DNA of 64,000 nt from Streptomyces umbrinus. GTDB taxonomy: Bacteria; Actinomycetota; Actinomycetes; Streptomycetales; Streptomycetaceae. Below the pieces are notes generated by a model that was not told the DNA's origin, made no database searches, and saw only the letters and a program-made list of their open reading frames with translations. The stretch is from positions 4,340,001-4,404,000 of the forward strand of contig NZ_JAUSZI010000002.1 of assembly GCF_030817415.1 (NCBI RefSeq), read 5' to 3'. Shown here piece by piece: positions 17,116-25,983 of the stretch (positions are counted from its first letter, which is position 1; every line of letters starts with the position of its first letter). Both the position numbers and the translations under genes were made by a program.

Positions 17116-18555
17116 GTGAGTGACACCCCATTCGGATTCGGCCTTCCGCCGGAGGAGCCGGACGACGGCGACGAGGGCAAGAAGAAGGACCAGCAGAGCG
17201 GTGGTGGTCAGGGACCTGCCAACCCGTTCGGTTTCGGGCCCGGAGGACCGGGTGGCGACAACCCGCTCGCAGCCATGTTCGGTTCGCTGAACCCCAACGA
17301 CCTGGGCGCCGCGTTCCAGCAGCTCGGCCAGATGCTCTCGTACGAGGGCGGGCCGGTGAACTGGGACATGGCCAAGCAGATCGCCCGCCAGACGGTGTCC
17401 CAGGGCACTCCCGACGGCACCAAGGACGCGAGCATCGGCCCCGCCGAGCGCACCCAGGTCGACGAGGCGGTGCGCCTGGCCGACCTGTGGCTGGACGACG
17501 CGACGTCGCTGCCGTCCGGCGCCGGCTCCGCTGTGGCCTGGAGCCGCGCGGAGTGGGTCGAGGCGACCCTGCCGGTGTGGAAGGAGCTCGTCGACCCGGT
17601 CGCCGAGCGGGTCGGCGCGGCCATGGGCGACGTACTGCCCGAGGAGATGCAGGCCATGGCGGGCCCGCTCCTCGGGATGATGCGCTCCATGGGCGGGGCC
17701 ATGTTCGGCACGCAGATCGGGCAGGCTGTCGGCGTGCTCGCGGGCGAGGTCGTCGGCTCGACCGACATCGGCCTGCCGCTCGGCCCGGTCGGCAAGGCCG
17801 CGCTGCTGCCGCTGAACATCGAGTCGTTCGGCAAGGACCTGAGCGTCCCCCAGGAGGAGGTGCGGCTCTACCTCGCCCTGCGCGAGGCCGCCCACCAGCG
17901 GCTCTTCGCCCACGTGCCGTGGCTGCGCTCGCACCTGTTCGGCGCGGTCGAGGGGTACGCGCGCGGGATCAAGGTCGACACGGCGAAGCTGGAGGACGTG
18001 GTCGGCCAGTTCGACCCGCAGAACCCGGAGGAGCTGCAGCAGGCACTCCAGCAGGGCATGTTCCAGCCGGAGGACACGCCCGAGCAGAAGGCCGCCCTGG
18101 CCCGCCTGGAGACGGCGCTCGCGCTCGTCGAGGGCTGGGTGGACGCGGTGGTCCACTCGGCCGCGAAGCCGCGTCTGTCGTCCGCCGACGCGCTGCGGGA
18201 GACGCTGCGCCGCCGCCGTGCCACGGGCGGCCCCGCCGAGCAGACCTTCGCCACACTGATCGGCCTGGAGCTGCGCCCGCGCCGCCTGCGGGACGCCTCG
18301 CGCCTGTGGGCCTCGCTCACGGACGCGCGCGGTGTCGACGGCCGCGACGGCCTGTGGGCGCACCCGGACATGCTGCCGACCGCCTCCGACCTGGACGACC
18401 CGGACGGCTTCGTGCACCGCGAGCAGCTGGACTTCTCCGAGCTCGACAAGATGCTCGGCGAGGCCGCGAGCGGCCCCTCCGAGAAGCCGAACCTCACGAA
18501 GGACGAGCCCAGGGACGACGAAAAGGGCGAGGAAAAGGGCGACGACGACAAGTGA
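17116..18555 (+). CDS. Zincin_2 (DUF2342) family protein
   Basis: Protein of 479 aa. The N-terminus is disordered and Gly/Pro-rich (FGFGPGGPGG); an alpha-helical middle leads to LREAAHQRLFAHVPWLRSHL, the region that gives the family its zincin-like label. The C-terminus is a charged tail of Lys/Asp/Glu. The motif is ExxH rather than HExxH, so peptidase activity is unproven; the family is also listed as associated with F420 biosynthesis. GTG 17116 has GAGGA upstream. The terminal TGA overlaps the NUDIX gene start (GTGA), so the two are translationally coupled. Homologues occur beside the ABC1 kinase/whiB7 genes in mycobacteria. Confidence 0.75.
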   Translation: MSDTPFGFGLPPEEPDDGDEGKKKDQQSGGGQGPANPFGFGPGGPGGDNPLAAMFGSLNPNDLGAAFQQLGQMLSYEGGPVNWDMAKQIARQTVSQGTPDGTKDASIGPAERTQVDEAVRLADLWLDDATSLPSGAGSAVAWSRAEWVEATLPVWKELVDPVAERVGAAMGDVLPEEMQAMAGPLLGMMRSMGGAMFGTQIGQAVGVLAGEVVGSTDIGLPLGPVGKAALLPLNIESFGKDLSVPQEEVRLYLALREAAHQRLFAHVPWLRSHLFGAVEGYARGIKVDTAKLEDVVGQFDPQNPEELQQALQQGMFQPEDTPEQKAALARLETALALVEGWVDAVVHSAAKPRLSSADALRETLRRRRATGGPAEQTFATLIGLELRPRRLRDASRLWASLTDARGVDGRDGLWAHPDMLPTASDLDDPDGFVHREQLDFSELDKMLGEAASGPSEKPNLTKDEPRDDEKGEEKGDDDK

Positions 18556-19073
18556 GCCTGTACGACGACGCCGTCCTGGTCCTGAAGGGCATCGAGGGCC
18601 AGGAGGAGCTGCGCCAGGCCTATCTCGACCATCTGGAGGCGCATCCGGACGGTATGTGGAAGGCCTGCACGGCCGGGCACGTCACCGCGAGCGCCCTGGT
18701 GATCGATCCCGGGCACGGCAGGGTGCTGCTGACGCTTCACAAAAAGCTGCGGATGTGGCTCCAGATGGGTGGCCACTGCGAGCCCGGTGACGCCACGCTG
18801 GAGGCCGCGGCCCTGCGCGAGGCCACGGAGGAGTCGGGCATCGCGGGCCTGACCCTGCTCCCGGGCGGTCCCGTACGACTGGACCGGCACCCCATCCCGC
18901 CGCCCTGCCACTGCCACTTCGACGTCCAGTACGCGGTCGTGGCCGAGCCGGGCGCCGTCCAGGAGATCAGCGACGAGTCCCTCGACCTGCGCTGGTTCCC
19001 GTACGACGAGGTGGCGAAGGTGGCGGACGACTCGGTCGTACGCCTGCTGAGTGCAACACGAGCAAGGCTCTGA
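18552..19073 (+). CDS. NUDIX hydrolase
   Basis: Enzyme of 173 aa. The Nudix box is complete: GGHCEPGDATLEAAALREAT followed by EESGI, with the REATEESG catalytic core at about 92-99. It hydrolyses a nucleoside diphosphate linked to another moiety; the substrate cannot be told from the sequence. GTG 18552 overlaps the stop of the zincin_2 gene by 3 nt and is preceded by the purine-rich GAGGAAAAGGG. The tight coupling suggests a shared pathway with that protein. It ends in an 18-bp terminator. Confidence 0.85.
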   Translation: MSLYDDAVLVLKGIEGQEELRQAYLDHLEAHPDGMWKACTAGHVTASALVIDPGHGRVLLTLHKKLRMWLQMGGHCEPGDATLEAAALREATEESGIAGLTLLPGGPVRLDRHPIPPPCHCHFDVQYAVVAEPGAVQEISDESLDLRWFPYDEVAKVADDSVVRLLSATRARL

Positions 19074-19080
19074 AGAGGCA

Positions 19081-19120
19081 TGTGTAAGGGGCGGCCGCAA
19101 TAGCGGCCGCCCCTTACACA
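19081..19120. terminator. Bidirectional terminator after the NUDIX gene
   Basis: Perfect 18-bp arms TGTGTAAGGGGCGGCCGC (19081-19098) and its complement (19103-19120) around AATA, between convergent transcripts. Confidence 0.9.
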
Positions 19121-19130
19121 CACGCTGACA

Positions 19131-19160
19131 AGGGCGCGGGGAACTGCGCGCCCAGCCACG
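19131..19160 (+). repeat. Dispersed intergenic repeat, GGGCGCGGGGAACTG type
   Basis: AGGGCGCGGGGAACTGCGCG followed by CCCAGCCACG. It matches 59181-59212 and, inverted, 7312-7328. Confidence 0.65.
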
Positions 19161-19230
19161 GCGGACCCGCGGCCAACCCCCGGCCCCGGAGCTTTCGCGG
19201 GGCACTCCGAAGAGTGCCGGGCGAAAGGTC

Positions 19231-19986
19231 CTAACTCCAGGCGTTGCCCTGGTTCTGCCCCCGGGCCCCCTGCTGCCCCATCCCGTACTGGGCAGAAAGG
19301 CCCGACCCGATCGCCGCGTTCTGCGGCGGCAGCATCTCACTGGGCTGGACGAGCGCGTACCCCTGGCCCATGAAACTGAGCTCCCAGCCCTCACCGGTGT
19401 TGCCGCGGCGCCGGAACACGCCGGAGGAGTGGGTCTGGGCCTGCATCTGTACGCGCAGACTCGTCGACCAGGCGACGATCGCGTCGGCGTCGCAGTTGAC
19501 GTACCGGTCCGGCGTGACCTGAAGCATCAGCGGCATGCCCGACGTCATCAGGGCGACCTTGCCGCGCCCGGTGATGTTGAGCTGGTACTTGCCGGAGCCG
19601 GAGATCCCGTACTGGCTGTCCACGGCGATCACCTCGTGGTGCAGCGAGGAGTCCATCGCGAGGACGTAGCTGCTGTCCACGGTGAGGCCGTCCTGGTCCA
19701 CGTCCACCACATGGATGTGCTGGGCGAGGTTGGCCAGGTAGACGGTGCCCTGCCCGTGGCAGCGCATCAGGTCGAGGCCCTCTCCGGTGTGCGCGCGTGA
19801 ACGCTGCTGACCGGAGTTCTGGTACTCGGCGTCGAACTCCACAAGGCCCTGGTAGGCGACCATGGTGCCCTTGCGGGCCAGCATGTCGTCGTGGCCCTCC
19901 AGGACGACGCGCAGCATCTGCTTGTTCTGCAGGCTGTAGCGCTCCTGGGACTGCTGGTCGTTGTAGGCGAAAAGCGGGCTCTGCAT
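19231..19986 (-). CDS. AIM24-family protein (third of three)
   Basis: Protein of 251 aa of the AIM24/DUF124 beta-sandwich family, with typical phrases LMRCHGQGTVYLANL, LAMDSSLHHEV and GSGKYQLNITGRG. The C-terminus is a Gln/Gly-rich tail. Roles proposed for the family include membrane or mitochondrial organisation in fungi and association with tellurite-resistance proteins in bacteria; the biochemical activity is unknown. ATG 19986 follows GGGGGAG at about 10 nt and lies 17 bp behind the second AIM24 gene. It is the last gene of the operon read from 22408. Confidence 0.8.
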   Translation of the reverse strand: MQSPLFAYNDQQSQERYSLQNKQMLRVVLEGHDDMLARKGTMVAYQGLVEFDAEYQNSGQQRSRAHTGEGLDLMRCHGQGTVYLANLAQHIHVVDVDQDGLTVDSSYVLAMDSSLHHEVIAVDSQYGISGSGKYQLNITGRGKVALMTSGMPLMLQVTPDRYVNCDADAIVAWSTSLRVQMQAQTHSSGVFRRRGNTGEGWELSFMGQGYALVQPSEMLPPQNAAIGSGLSAQYGMGQQGARGQNQGNAWS

Positions 19987-20003
19987 GGTGTGTGTGCTCC
20001 CCC

Positions 20004-20684
20004 TCAGCCCCGTACCCGGAGGCGGTCGGTGCTGTCCTCGCTGGGCTGGACGACGACGATGCCCTGTCCGGAGAAGGCCATCTGGAAGGCCTCGCCGCTG
20101 CCCCGCCCGATCAGGGACTGCGCCTTGAAGCTGCGCTTGCCCTTCACCTTGAGGTTCGGGGACCAGGCGACGAGCGCGTCCGGGTCGACGTACGTCTCGT
20201 CCTCGCCGCCGCCGCAGTCGACGACGATGGGCTTGCCCCGGGAGGTCAGGGCGACCCAGCCCTGCCCGGAGATCTTGGTGTTCCACAGGCCCTGTCCGGC
20301 GAACTTCGCCAGCCCCTTGACGCGCTCGACGCCCCAGGTGAGGTGCGCGTCGAAGGCGAGCAGGTTGGTGGCGTTGACGGAGATCGCGTCGCCGTTGAGG
20401 TTGATGACGACGACGTTCGCCCCGTAGTCGGAGAGGTACAGCAGACCGTCTCCGGAGCACTTCATCAGGGGTGCGCCCTCGCCGGTCATCCAGTCCTTGG
20501 CGATCTGGCGCACGGCCGGCGGATTCGGCTCGTACTGGACGAAGCCTTCGTAGGCGACCATCGACCCCACGCGCGCGAGGAGGTCGTTTCCGGTCTGCAT
20601 GGCGACCTTGAGCATGTGGTTGCCGTGGTTCTCCATGCGTGCGGCAACGGGTGCCGGGGCGAAGCCCGCGAGCTGCTGGTTCAT
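20004..20684 (-). CDS. AIM24-family protein (second of three)
   Basis: Protein of 226 aa, AIM24 family. It begins MNQQLAGFAPAPVAARMENHG and contains LMKCSGDGLLYLSDYGANV and LLAFDAHLTWGVERV. It is shorter than its neighbours, with no extra domain. ATG 20684 is preceded by AGGGAG at 9 nt and lies only 14 bp after the TerD-AIM24 stop. The three paralogues clearly arose by duplication and are probably co-translated in order, so they may form a hetero-oligomer; that is inference. Confidence 0.8.
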   Translation of the reverse strand: MNQQLAGFAPAPVAARMENHGNHMLKVAMQTGNDLLARVGSMVAYEGFVQYEPNPPAVRQIAKDWMTGEGAPLMKCSGDGLLYLSDYGANVVVINLNGDAISVNATNLLAFDAHLTWGVERVKGLAKFAGQGLWNTKISGQGWVALTSRGKPIVVDCGGGEDETYVDPDALVAWSPNLKVKGKRSFKAQSLIGRGSGEAFQMAFSGQGIVVVQPSEDSTDRLRVRG

Positions 20685-20698
20685 TAGGACGGGCTCCC

Positions 20699-22408
20699 TC
20701 AGACCTCGTACGGCTGGACGACGATGAAATTGCCGGGCGCGCCGCGGAACTGGAGGTTCACGCTCTCGCCGGTGTCGCCCGGGTAGGCGTTCCTGCGCAT
20801 CCTCACCTGGCTGGAGACGATCACCTGGGAGGCTGCGGACCACGCGACGACGGCGTTGCAGTCGGCGAACGTCGTCGGCGTCACGGGCAGGACCACGGGC
20901 ACGCCACGCGTCTTCACGACGACCGTGCCGGTGCCCTGGAACTGCATCGTGAACAGAGCTCCGCCGGGGATGCCGTGTCCTTCGACGCGACGCACCTCGT
21001 ACTGCAGCGTCTCGTCGAAGGCCAGGACGTTCTCCGCGGAGACACAGACGGCGTCTCCTTGCAGCTCGATGGGGTGCAGCATGGCGCCGTTCTCCGCGAG
21101 GAAGACCTGGCCGCGGCCCGAACAGCGCATGAGCTGCATCTCCTGGCCGGTCGCGTTGCCCACGATCCGCCCGGAGAATCCGGCGCCCTTGTAGCTGAAG
21201 TCGACCTTGCCCTGGTAGAGCACCATGCTGCCCTGGCGGGCCAGCACGGCCTGGTCGCCGCCCATGCCGAGGTCGACACGGACCATCTTCTTGTTCTGCT
21301 GGGTCCAGCGCTGCCCGGTGGGCGTCTCCTTGTACGCCTGCAGCGCCGCGGTGACACCGGCGCCTCCCTGGGGAGCGCCTTGAGGGACTCCGTAGGCGGT
21401 GGGCGCACCCGGCGCGCCGGGCTGACCGGGCACGTGGCCGAACGGCGGCTGCTGACCGTAGCCCGGAGGCGGGGTCGGCTGGCCGTAGCCCGGGGGCGGG
21501 GCGGGTGCCTGAGGTGCCTGGGGCTGGCCGTAGCCGGGCGGCAGGGGTGCGGTCTGGCCGGGGGCCTGGCCGTACGGAGGCTGCTGCTGGCCGGGCTGCC
21601 CGTAGGGCGCCGGGGCGGGAGCCGGAGGCGGTACCGGGGCGCCGCCGGGCGGGGTCATGGGCGCGATGATGGTCGGCGCCGCGTGTACCGACGGCGCGGG
21701 GGCCGGCGGTGGCGTGGCTCCCTGGGGCGGTGCGAAACCCTGGGCGGCAGGCTGCGGAGCAGGTGTTGGAGCCGGCACGGCGGGGCCTGCCGGGGCGCCG
21801 AACGCGGGCGGTGCGGCGCCCTGGGCGGGCGGCGCGAACGAGGGCGCGGCGGCCCCCGGTGCCGGAGCCGCAGGCTCCTCCTCGGCGACCTCGCCGCCGA
21901 AGTTCTTCAGCAGCGCGTCGAGCCCGCCGTCGAAGCCCTGTCCGACCGCGGCGAACCGCCATACGTCCTTGAGGTAGAAGTCGCCCAGCATCACGGCGCG
22001 TTCGGTGGAGAACTCGCCACCGTTGAACGAGTAGCGGGCCACCTCCTCGCCGCCCGCGACGATGCGGAGGTACCCGGGGGCAACCTGCGACATCTGTCCG
22101 GCGCCGTCGATCGTCGCCGTGAAGGACAGCTTCTGGATCTGCGACGGGATCCTGTCGAGCGTGACGCGGAAGGACTCCGTGTCACCCGCCTGCGCACCGA
22201 GAAGCTGGATGGACTCTTCGGGGGTCTTCGGCTGGTTGAAGAAGACGAAGAACCGGTCGTCCGAAAGCTGTTCGTCGGCGTCGAGACCGAAGCAGCTGAT
22301 GTCGAAGCTCAGTCCGGGGCCGGTGATCTGCACACCCACGTACAGATCGGTGCCCGCGGTGAGGTCACTGATCTTGGCCTTGTGGCCGCGTTGGAATTCC
22401 CTGGCCAT
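20699..22408 (-). CDS. TerD-domain/AIM24 fusion protein
   Basis: Protein of 569 aa with three parts. Residues 1-175 are a TerD domain: GTDLYVGVQITGPGLSFDIS, the acidic loop GLDADEQLSDDRFFVFFNQP, and FNGGEFSTERAVMLGDFY. TerD domains bind Ca2+ and belong to chemical-stress (tellurite) operons. Residues about 176-350 are a Pro/Ala/Gly/Gln-rich linker with PPGYGQP-type repeats. Residues about 352-569 are an AIM24 domain (LMRCSGRGQVFLAENGA). It is the first gene of a three-gene operon with two more AIM24 proteins. ATG 22408 has GGGGGA about 12 nt upstream. The fusion directly links TerD and AIM24 functions. Confidence 0.85.
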   Translation of the reverse strand: MAREFQRGHKAKISDLTAGTDLYVGVQITGPGLSFDISCFGLDADEQLSDDRFFVFFNQPKTPEESIQLLGAQAGDTESFRVTLDRIPSQIQKLSFTATIDGAGQMSQVAPGYLRIVAGGEEVARYSFNGGEFSTERAVMLGDFYLKDVWRFAAVGQGFDGGLDALLKNFGGEVAEEEPAAPAPGAAAPSFAPPAQGAAPPAFGAPAGPAVPAPTPAPQPAAQGFAPPQGATPPPAPAPSVHAAPTIIAPMTPPGGAPVPPPAPAPAPYGQPGQQQPPYGQAPGQTAPLPPGYGQPQAPQAPAPPPGYGQPTPPPGYGQQPPFGHVPGQPGAPGAPTAYGVPQGAPQGGAGVTAALQAYKETPTGQRWTQQNKKMVRVDLGMGGDQAVLARQGSMVLYQGKVDFSYKGAGFSGRIVGNATGQEMQLMRCSGRGQVFLAENGAMLHPIELQGDAVCVSAENVLAFDETLQYEVRRVEGHGIPGGALFTMQFQGTGTVVVKTRGVPVVLPVTPTTFADCNAVVAWSAASQVIVSSQVRMRRNAYPGDTGESVNLQFRGAPGNFIVVQPYEV

Positions 22409-22490
22409 GCGTAACGACCGTCCCCCATCCCGATACGAGTGCGTCGCGTCAGGCTAACGGCAAAATCCGGCCGCGGACGAAGCCGGTACA

Positions 22491-22511
22491 GACCCGGTAC
22501 AGAATCCCTGC
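22491..22511 (-). promoter_or_regulatory. Tandem direct repeat upstream of the TerD-AIM24 operon
   Basis: CCGGTACAGA occurs at 22491-22500 and again at 22502-22511, about 85-100 bp before the operon start. It may be an activator or repressor site; no consensus is recognised. Confidence 0.35.
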
Positions 22512-22560
22512 TTCGAGCGGTCCTGGCAGGGTTTCGGCGCGGACGGGCGTCAGGCCGACG

Positions 22561-23157
22561 TCACTCGCCCCGGGTGGCGGGCAGGTGGGGCAGCCGGTCG
22601 GCGGCGACAACCCCTTCGAGGTAGCCGCGGGCCCGCTCGGTCCGCGGATAGGCCTCCAGGAGCCGCCAGAAATCGGGGCCGTGGCCGGGAACGAGCAGAT
22701 GCGCGAGTTCATGGACGAGGACGTAGTCGACGACGTATTCGGGCATGCCCTGCAGCCGGTGCGAAAGACGGATACTGCCCTCGGCGGGGGTGCACGAGCC
22801 CCAGCGGGTGTTCTGATTGGTGACCCAGCGGACCGAAGTGGGCCGGGCCCGGCCGTCGAAGTACAGATCGGAGAGGCGCGCGGCCCGCTCGGACAGCTCC
22901 GTGTCGCCGAGGACCCGCTTGTTCTCCTGGGCGGCCAGCTTGTCGAGCATGACGCTCACCCAGCGCTGCTCCTCCGCCTCGGACATGCGGGCGGGGATGA
23001 GCACGACGGTGCGATCGCCTTCACGGTACGCGGAGACCGTTCTGCGCCGTCGCGCGCTCCTGCGGACCTCGATCGCGCTCGCCCCCGAGCCGCTTGGCGG
23101 CTGGCTCGTCGTGCTGCGCTGTGGGTTTCCGGCGCGGTGCAGTGGGTCGGCGGGCAC
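22561..23157 (-). CDS. YgjP/DUF45-type zinc metallopeptidase
   Basis: Protein of 198 aa. The zinc motif HELAH in YVLVHELAHLLVPGHGPDFW supplies two His and the catalytic Glu; GHGPDFW provides the third ligand region. The WGSCTPAEGSIRLSHRL segment upstream is characteristic of YgjP/SprT-like peptidases. The N-terminus is basic and Ser-rich. The start is GTG 23157: TAACGT (23164-23169) ends 6 nt before it with no Shine-Dalgarno, fitting a leaderless message. Divergent from the ThiF-like gene. Substrate unknown. Confidence 0.8.
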   Translation of the reverse strand: MPADPLHRAGNPQRSTTSQPPSGSGASAIEVRRSARRRRTVSAYREGDRTVVLIPARMSEAEEQRWVSVMLDKLAAQENKRVLGDTELSERAARLSDLYFDGRARPTSVRWVTNQNTRWGSCTPAEGSIRLSHRLQGMPEYVVDYVLVHELAHLLVPGHGPDFWRLLEAYPRTERARGYLEGVVAADRLPHLPATRGE

Positions 23158-23367
23158 GCCCCGACGTTACCCGTTGCACACGGGGGAAGTCCCGCCTCCG
23201 GGACGCATCGATGCCGAACCGCACCCCACGCGCTCGATTTGTACGACGAATATCCACCGCCTGTGGACAACTTTCGGCACGCGCCGGGCAATGCGGGCAT
23301 GCTGACATCCGACCGGCGGAGCAGGACGAACAGCCGTCGGCACAACGGGGACGTACGGGGGTCGGTC

Positions 23368-24561
23368 ATGCATCCGATGGTGAAACCCGCGCTGCGGCGC
23401 GGTTGGCGGGATCTCAACACCGTGCAGTTCGGGATGGCACCCGCACACGCGATGGTGCTCGGCCCGATGGACACGGCGACGGGCAGCCTCCTGACCTTGT
23501 TCGACGGCACCCGCGGACTGCCGCTGTTACGCGACGAGGGGCGCCGCATGGGTCTGCCCGACGGCCATGTCGACGGTCTGGTGGAGCGGCTGGCCCAGGC
23601 GGGACTGCTGGACGACGCGACGGGCGGCGGCGCGGCCGCCGACGCTTTGCGCAAGAAACCGGCGGTCCTGGACCGGCTGCGGCCCGACGTCGCATCGCTC
23701 TCCCTGGTCACTCCCGGACCGGGCGAGGCCATGCGCCGACTGGCGGCCCGCCGCTCGCTGCGCGTACAGGTACGGGGCGCGGGCCGGGTGGGAGTGGTAC
23801 TGGCCGCGGCGCTGGCGGGAGCCGGCGTGGGCCAGGTCGACGTGCAGGACGGCGGCTGCGTCGAGCCGTGGGACGTGGCTCCGGGCGGGCTGCCCGTCGA
23901 ATCCATCGGCGAGCGCAGGGACGAGGCCGCACGCCGTGCGGTGCGCCGTGCGGCACCGAACCGCCCGCCCCGGCGCGGCAGCGCACGCCCGGCCGCCGAA
24001 GAAGAGGATCCGGGCCTCTCCCTCGTGATCGTCACCCCCCGGGACGGTCTCGCCGTCCACGCGCCCGACCCGTCGGCCACCGAGCCGCTGATCGGCTCCG
24101 GAACACCCCATCTGTACGCCGGGGTGGTGGAGGGCACGGGAGTCGTCGGCCCGCTCGTCCTGCCGGGCGACACGGCCTGCGCGGGCTGCCTGGATCTGGG
24201 ACGCACCGACCGGGACCCGACCTGGCCACGCCTGCTGGCGCAGTGGCGTTCCGCCCAGTCCCGTCACGTACAGGCGTGTGATCTGGCGCTGTCCACGGCG
24301 GTCGCCGGTCTGGCCGCGGGGCATGCCCTCGCTTTTCTGGACGGGGAACTGCCGTCGAGTGCGGGGGCCCGCTGGGAGGTCTCGGTGCCTGGTTTCGACT
24401 GGCACTCGACGCCGGTGTGGGAGCATCCCGCATGCCGTTGCGGGGCCGCGGAGAAAGGTAAGGGGGAGCAGACCTCGGACGACGAAGGGCCGCACGAGAC
24501 AATGGCCGGGCAACAGCCGCACGCGGCACGGCTGTCCGGTACTTGGAGGGCGCATGTCTGA
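23368..24561 (+). CDS. ThiF/E1-like protein with a TTA codon
   Basis: Protein of 397 aa of the ThiF/HesA/E1 adenylyltransferase superfamily. A Rossmann-type start RVQVRGAGRVGVVLAAALAG lies at about 131-150 (GxGxxG). Cys pairs CAGC (about 270-273) and CRC near the end may bind zinc. Related proteins activate carrier proteins or peptides, but the catalytic Arg/Asp of active E1 enzymes is not obvious, so activity is uncertain. ATG 23368 follows GGGG by 7 nt. Codon 54 (23527-23529) is TTA, the rare leucine codon read by bldA tRNA in Streptomyces; I found no other in-frame TTA in the genes I checked. The 3' end overlaps the ABC1 kinase start by 8 nt, so the two are coupled. Confidence 0.75.
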   Translation: MHPMVKPALRRGWRDLNTVQFGMAPAHAMVLGPMDTATGSLLTLFDGTRGLPLLRDEGRRMGLPDGHVDGLVERLAQAGLLDDATGGGAAADALRKKPAVLDRLRPDVASLSLVTPGPGEAMRRLAARRSLRVQVRGAGRVGVVLAAALAGAGVGQVDVQDGGCVEPWDVAPGGLPVESIGERRDEAARRAVRRAAPNRPPRRGSARPAAEEEDPGLSLVIVTPRDGLAVHAPDPSATEPLIGSGTPHLYAGVVEGTGVVGPLVLPGDTACAGCLDLGRTDRDPTWPRLLAQWRSAQSRHVQACDLALSTAVAGLAAGHALAFLDGELPSSAGARWEVSVPGFDWHSTPVWEHPACRCGAAEKGKGEQTSDDEGPHETMAGQQPHAARLSGTWRAHV

Positions 24562-25966
24562 TCTTCCCCGGAAGGCGGTCACCCGAACCGCCAAGCTCGC
24601 CGCACTACCGCTCGGCTTCGCCGGGCGGGCGACCTGGGGACTCGGCAAACGAATCGGCGGCAAGTCCGCCGAGCTCGTGGGTCGCGAGCTGCAACAGCGC
24701 ACGGCGGAGCAGCTTTTCAAGGTGCTCGGCGAGCTCAAGGGCGGCGCCATGAAGTTCGGGCAGGCCATGTCCGTCTTCGAATCGGCGCTGCCCGAGGAGG
24801 TCGCGGGTCCCTACCGCGCGGCGCTGACGAAACTCCAGGAAGCGGCTCCGCCGATGCCGACCCGCACGGTGCACTCCGTGCTGGCGGAGCGGCTCGGCGA
24901 GGACTGGCACGACCTGTTCCTGGAGTTCGAGGACACGCCCGCCGCGGCGGCCTCGATCGGCCAGGTGCACCGGGCGGTGTGGCACGACGGCCGGGAGGTC
25001 GCGGTCAAGGTGCAGTACCCCGGGGCGGGTGAGGCTCTACTGTCCGATCTGAACCAATTGAGACGTTTTGCCCGCCTCCTGGGACCGCTGATTCCCGGCA
25101 TGGACATCAAGCCGCTCATCGCGGAGCTGCGCGACCGGGTGTCCGAGGAGCTCGACTACGCCCTGGAGGCACAGGCACAGCGGGCGCACGCGGAGGAGTT
25201 CGCGGACGACCCGGACGTCCTCGTGCCGGCGGTGGTCCATCAGTGCGAGCAGGTCCTGGTGACGGAGTGGATCGACGGGATCCCCCTGTCCGAGGTGATC
25301 ACCGACGGTACGCAGGAGCAGCGGGACCGGGCAGGCCAGCTCCTGGCCCGCTTCCTCTTCTCGGGCCCGTCCCGCACCGGCCTGCTGCACGCCGACCCTC
25401 ACCCGGGCAACTTCCGTCTCCTGCCGGACGACCCCGAGGACGCCGAAGTCGCCGAAGACGCCGAGGGCTCCGGCGGCAAGGGCGGCTGGCGGCTCGGCGT
25501 CCTGGACTTCGGCACGGTGGACCGCCTGCCGGGCGGCCTTCCTGCGACGATCGGCGACTCGCTCCGCATGACCCTCGACGGCGACGCCGAGGCGGTCTAC
25601 GACCTGCTCCGCGAGGAGGGCTTCGTCAAGGAGTCCATAGAGCTCGACCCGGACGCCGTACTGGACTACCTGCTCCCCATCATCGAGCCGGCCCAGGCCG
25701 ACGAGTTCACCTTCACCCGCGGCTGGATGCGCAGCCAGGCGGCCCGCATCGCCGACCCCCGCTCCCCCGCCCACCAACTCGGCAAACAACTCAACCTGCC
25801 CCCGGCGTACCTGCTGATACACCGAGTGACCTTGAGCACCATCGGCGTGCTGTGCCAGCTGGGAGCGACAGTACGACTGCGGGACGAGCTGGAGGAGTGG
25901 CTGCCGGGATTCGTCCTGGACGACGACCAGACACTGACGGAGGAGGACTCAGCGGCTGGGGCGTGA
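24554..25966 (+). CDS. ABC1/UbiB-family atypical kinase
   Basis: Protein of 470 aa. Family hallmarks in order: the KxGQ motif KFGQAMS (about 74-80), the Ala-rich loop AAAASIGQVHRA, the lysine in VAVKVQYPG, the catalytic HADPHPGNFR and the metal-binding DFGTVDR. The fold has protein-kinase ancestry and usually shows ATPase activity linked to isoprenoid lipids or quinones. An acidic insert (DDPEDAEVAEDAE) separates HADPHPGN from DFG. ATG 24554 has GGAGGG just upstream and overlaps the ThiF-like gene. In mycobacteria the homologue lies next to whiB7, as here, and has been tied to drug tolerance; that link is from memory. Confidence 0.9.
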   Translation: MSDLPRKAVTRTAKLAALPLGFAGRATWGLGKRIGGKSAELVGRELQQRTAEQLFKVLGELKGGAMKFGQAMSVFESALPEEVAGPYRAALTKLQEAAPPMPTRTVHSVLAERLGEDWHDLFLEFEDTPAAAASIGQVHRAVWHDGREVAVKVQYPGAGEALLSDLNQLRRFARLLGPLIPGMDIKPLIAELRDRVSEELDYALEAQAQRAHAEEFADDPDVLVPAVVHQCEQVLVTEWIDGIPLSEVITDGTQEQRDRAGQLLARFLFSGPSRTGLLHADPHPGNFRLLPDDPEDAEVAEDAEGSGGKGGWRLGVLDFGTVDRLPGGLPATIGDSLRMTLDGDAEAVYDLLREEGFVKESIELDPDAVLDYLLPIIEPAQADEFTFTRGWMRSQAARIADPRSPAHQLGKQLNLPPAYLLIHRVTLSTIGVLCQLGATVRLRDELEEWLPGFVLDDDQTLTEEDSAAGA

Positions 25967-25983
25967 GCTTGGGACTCCGGAGC

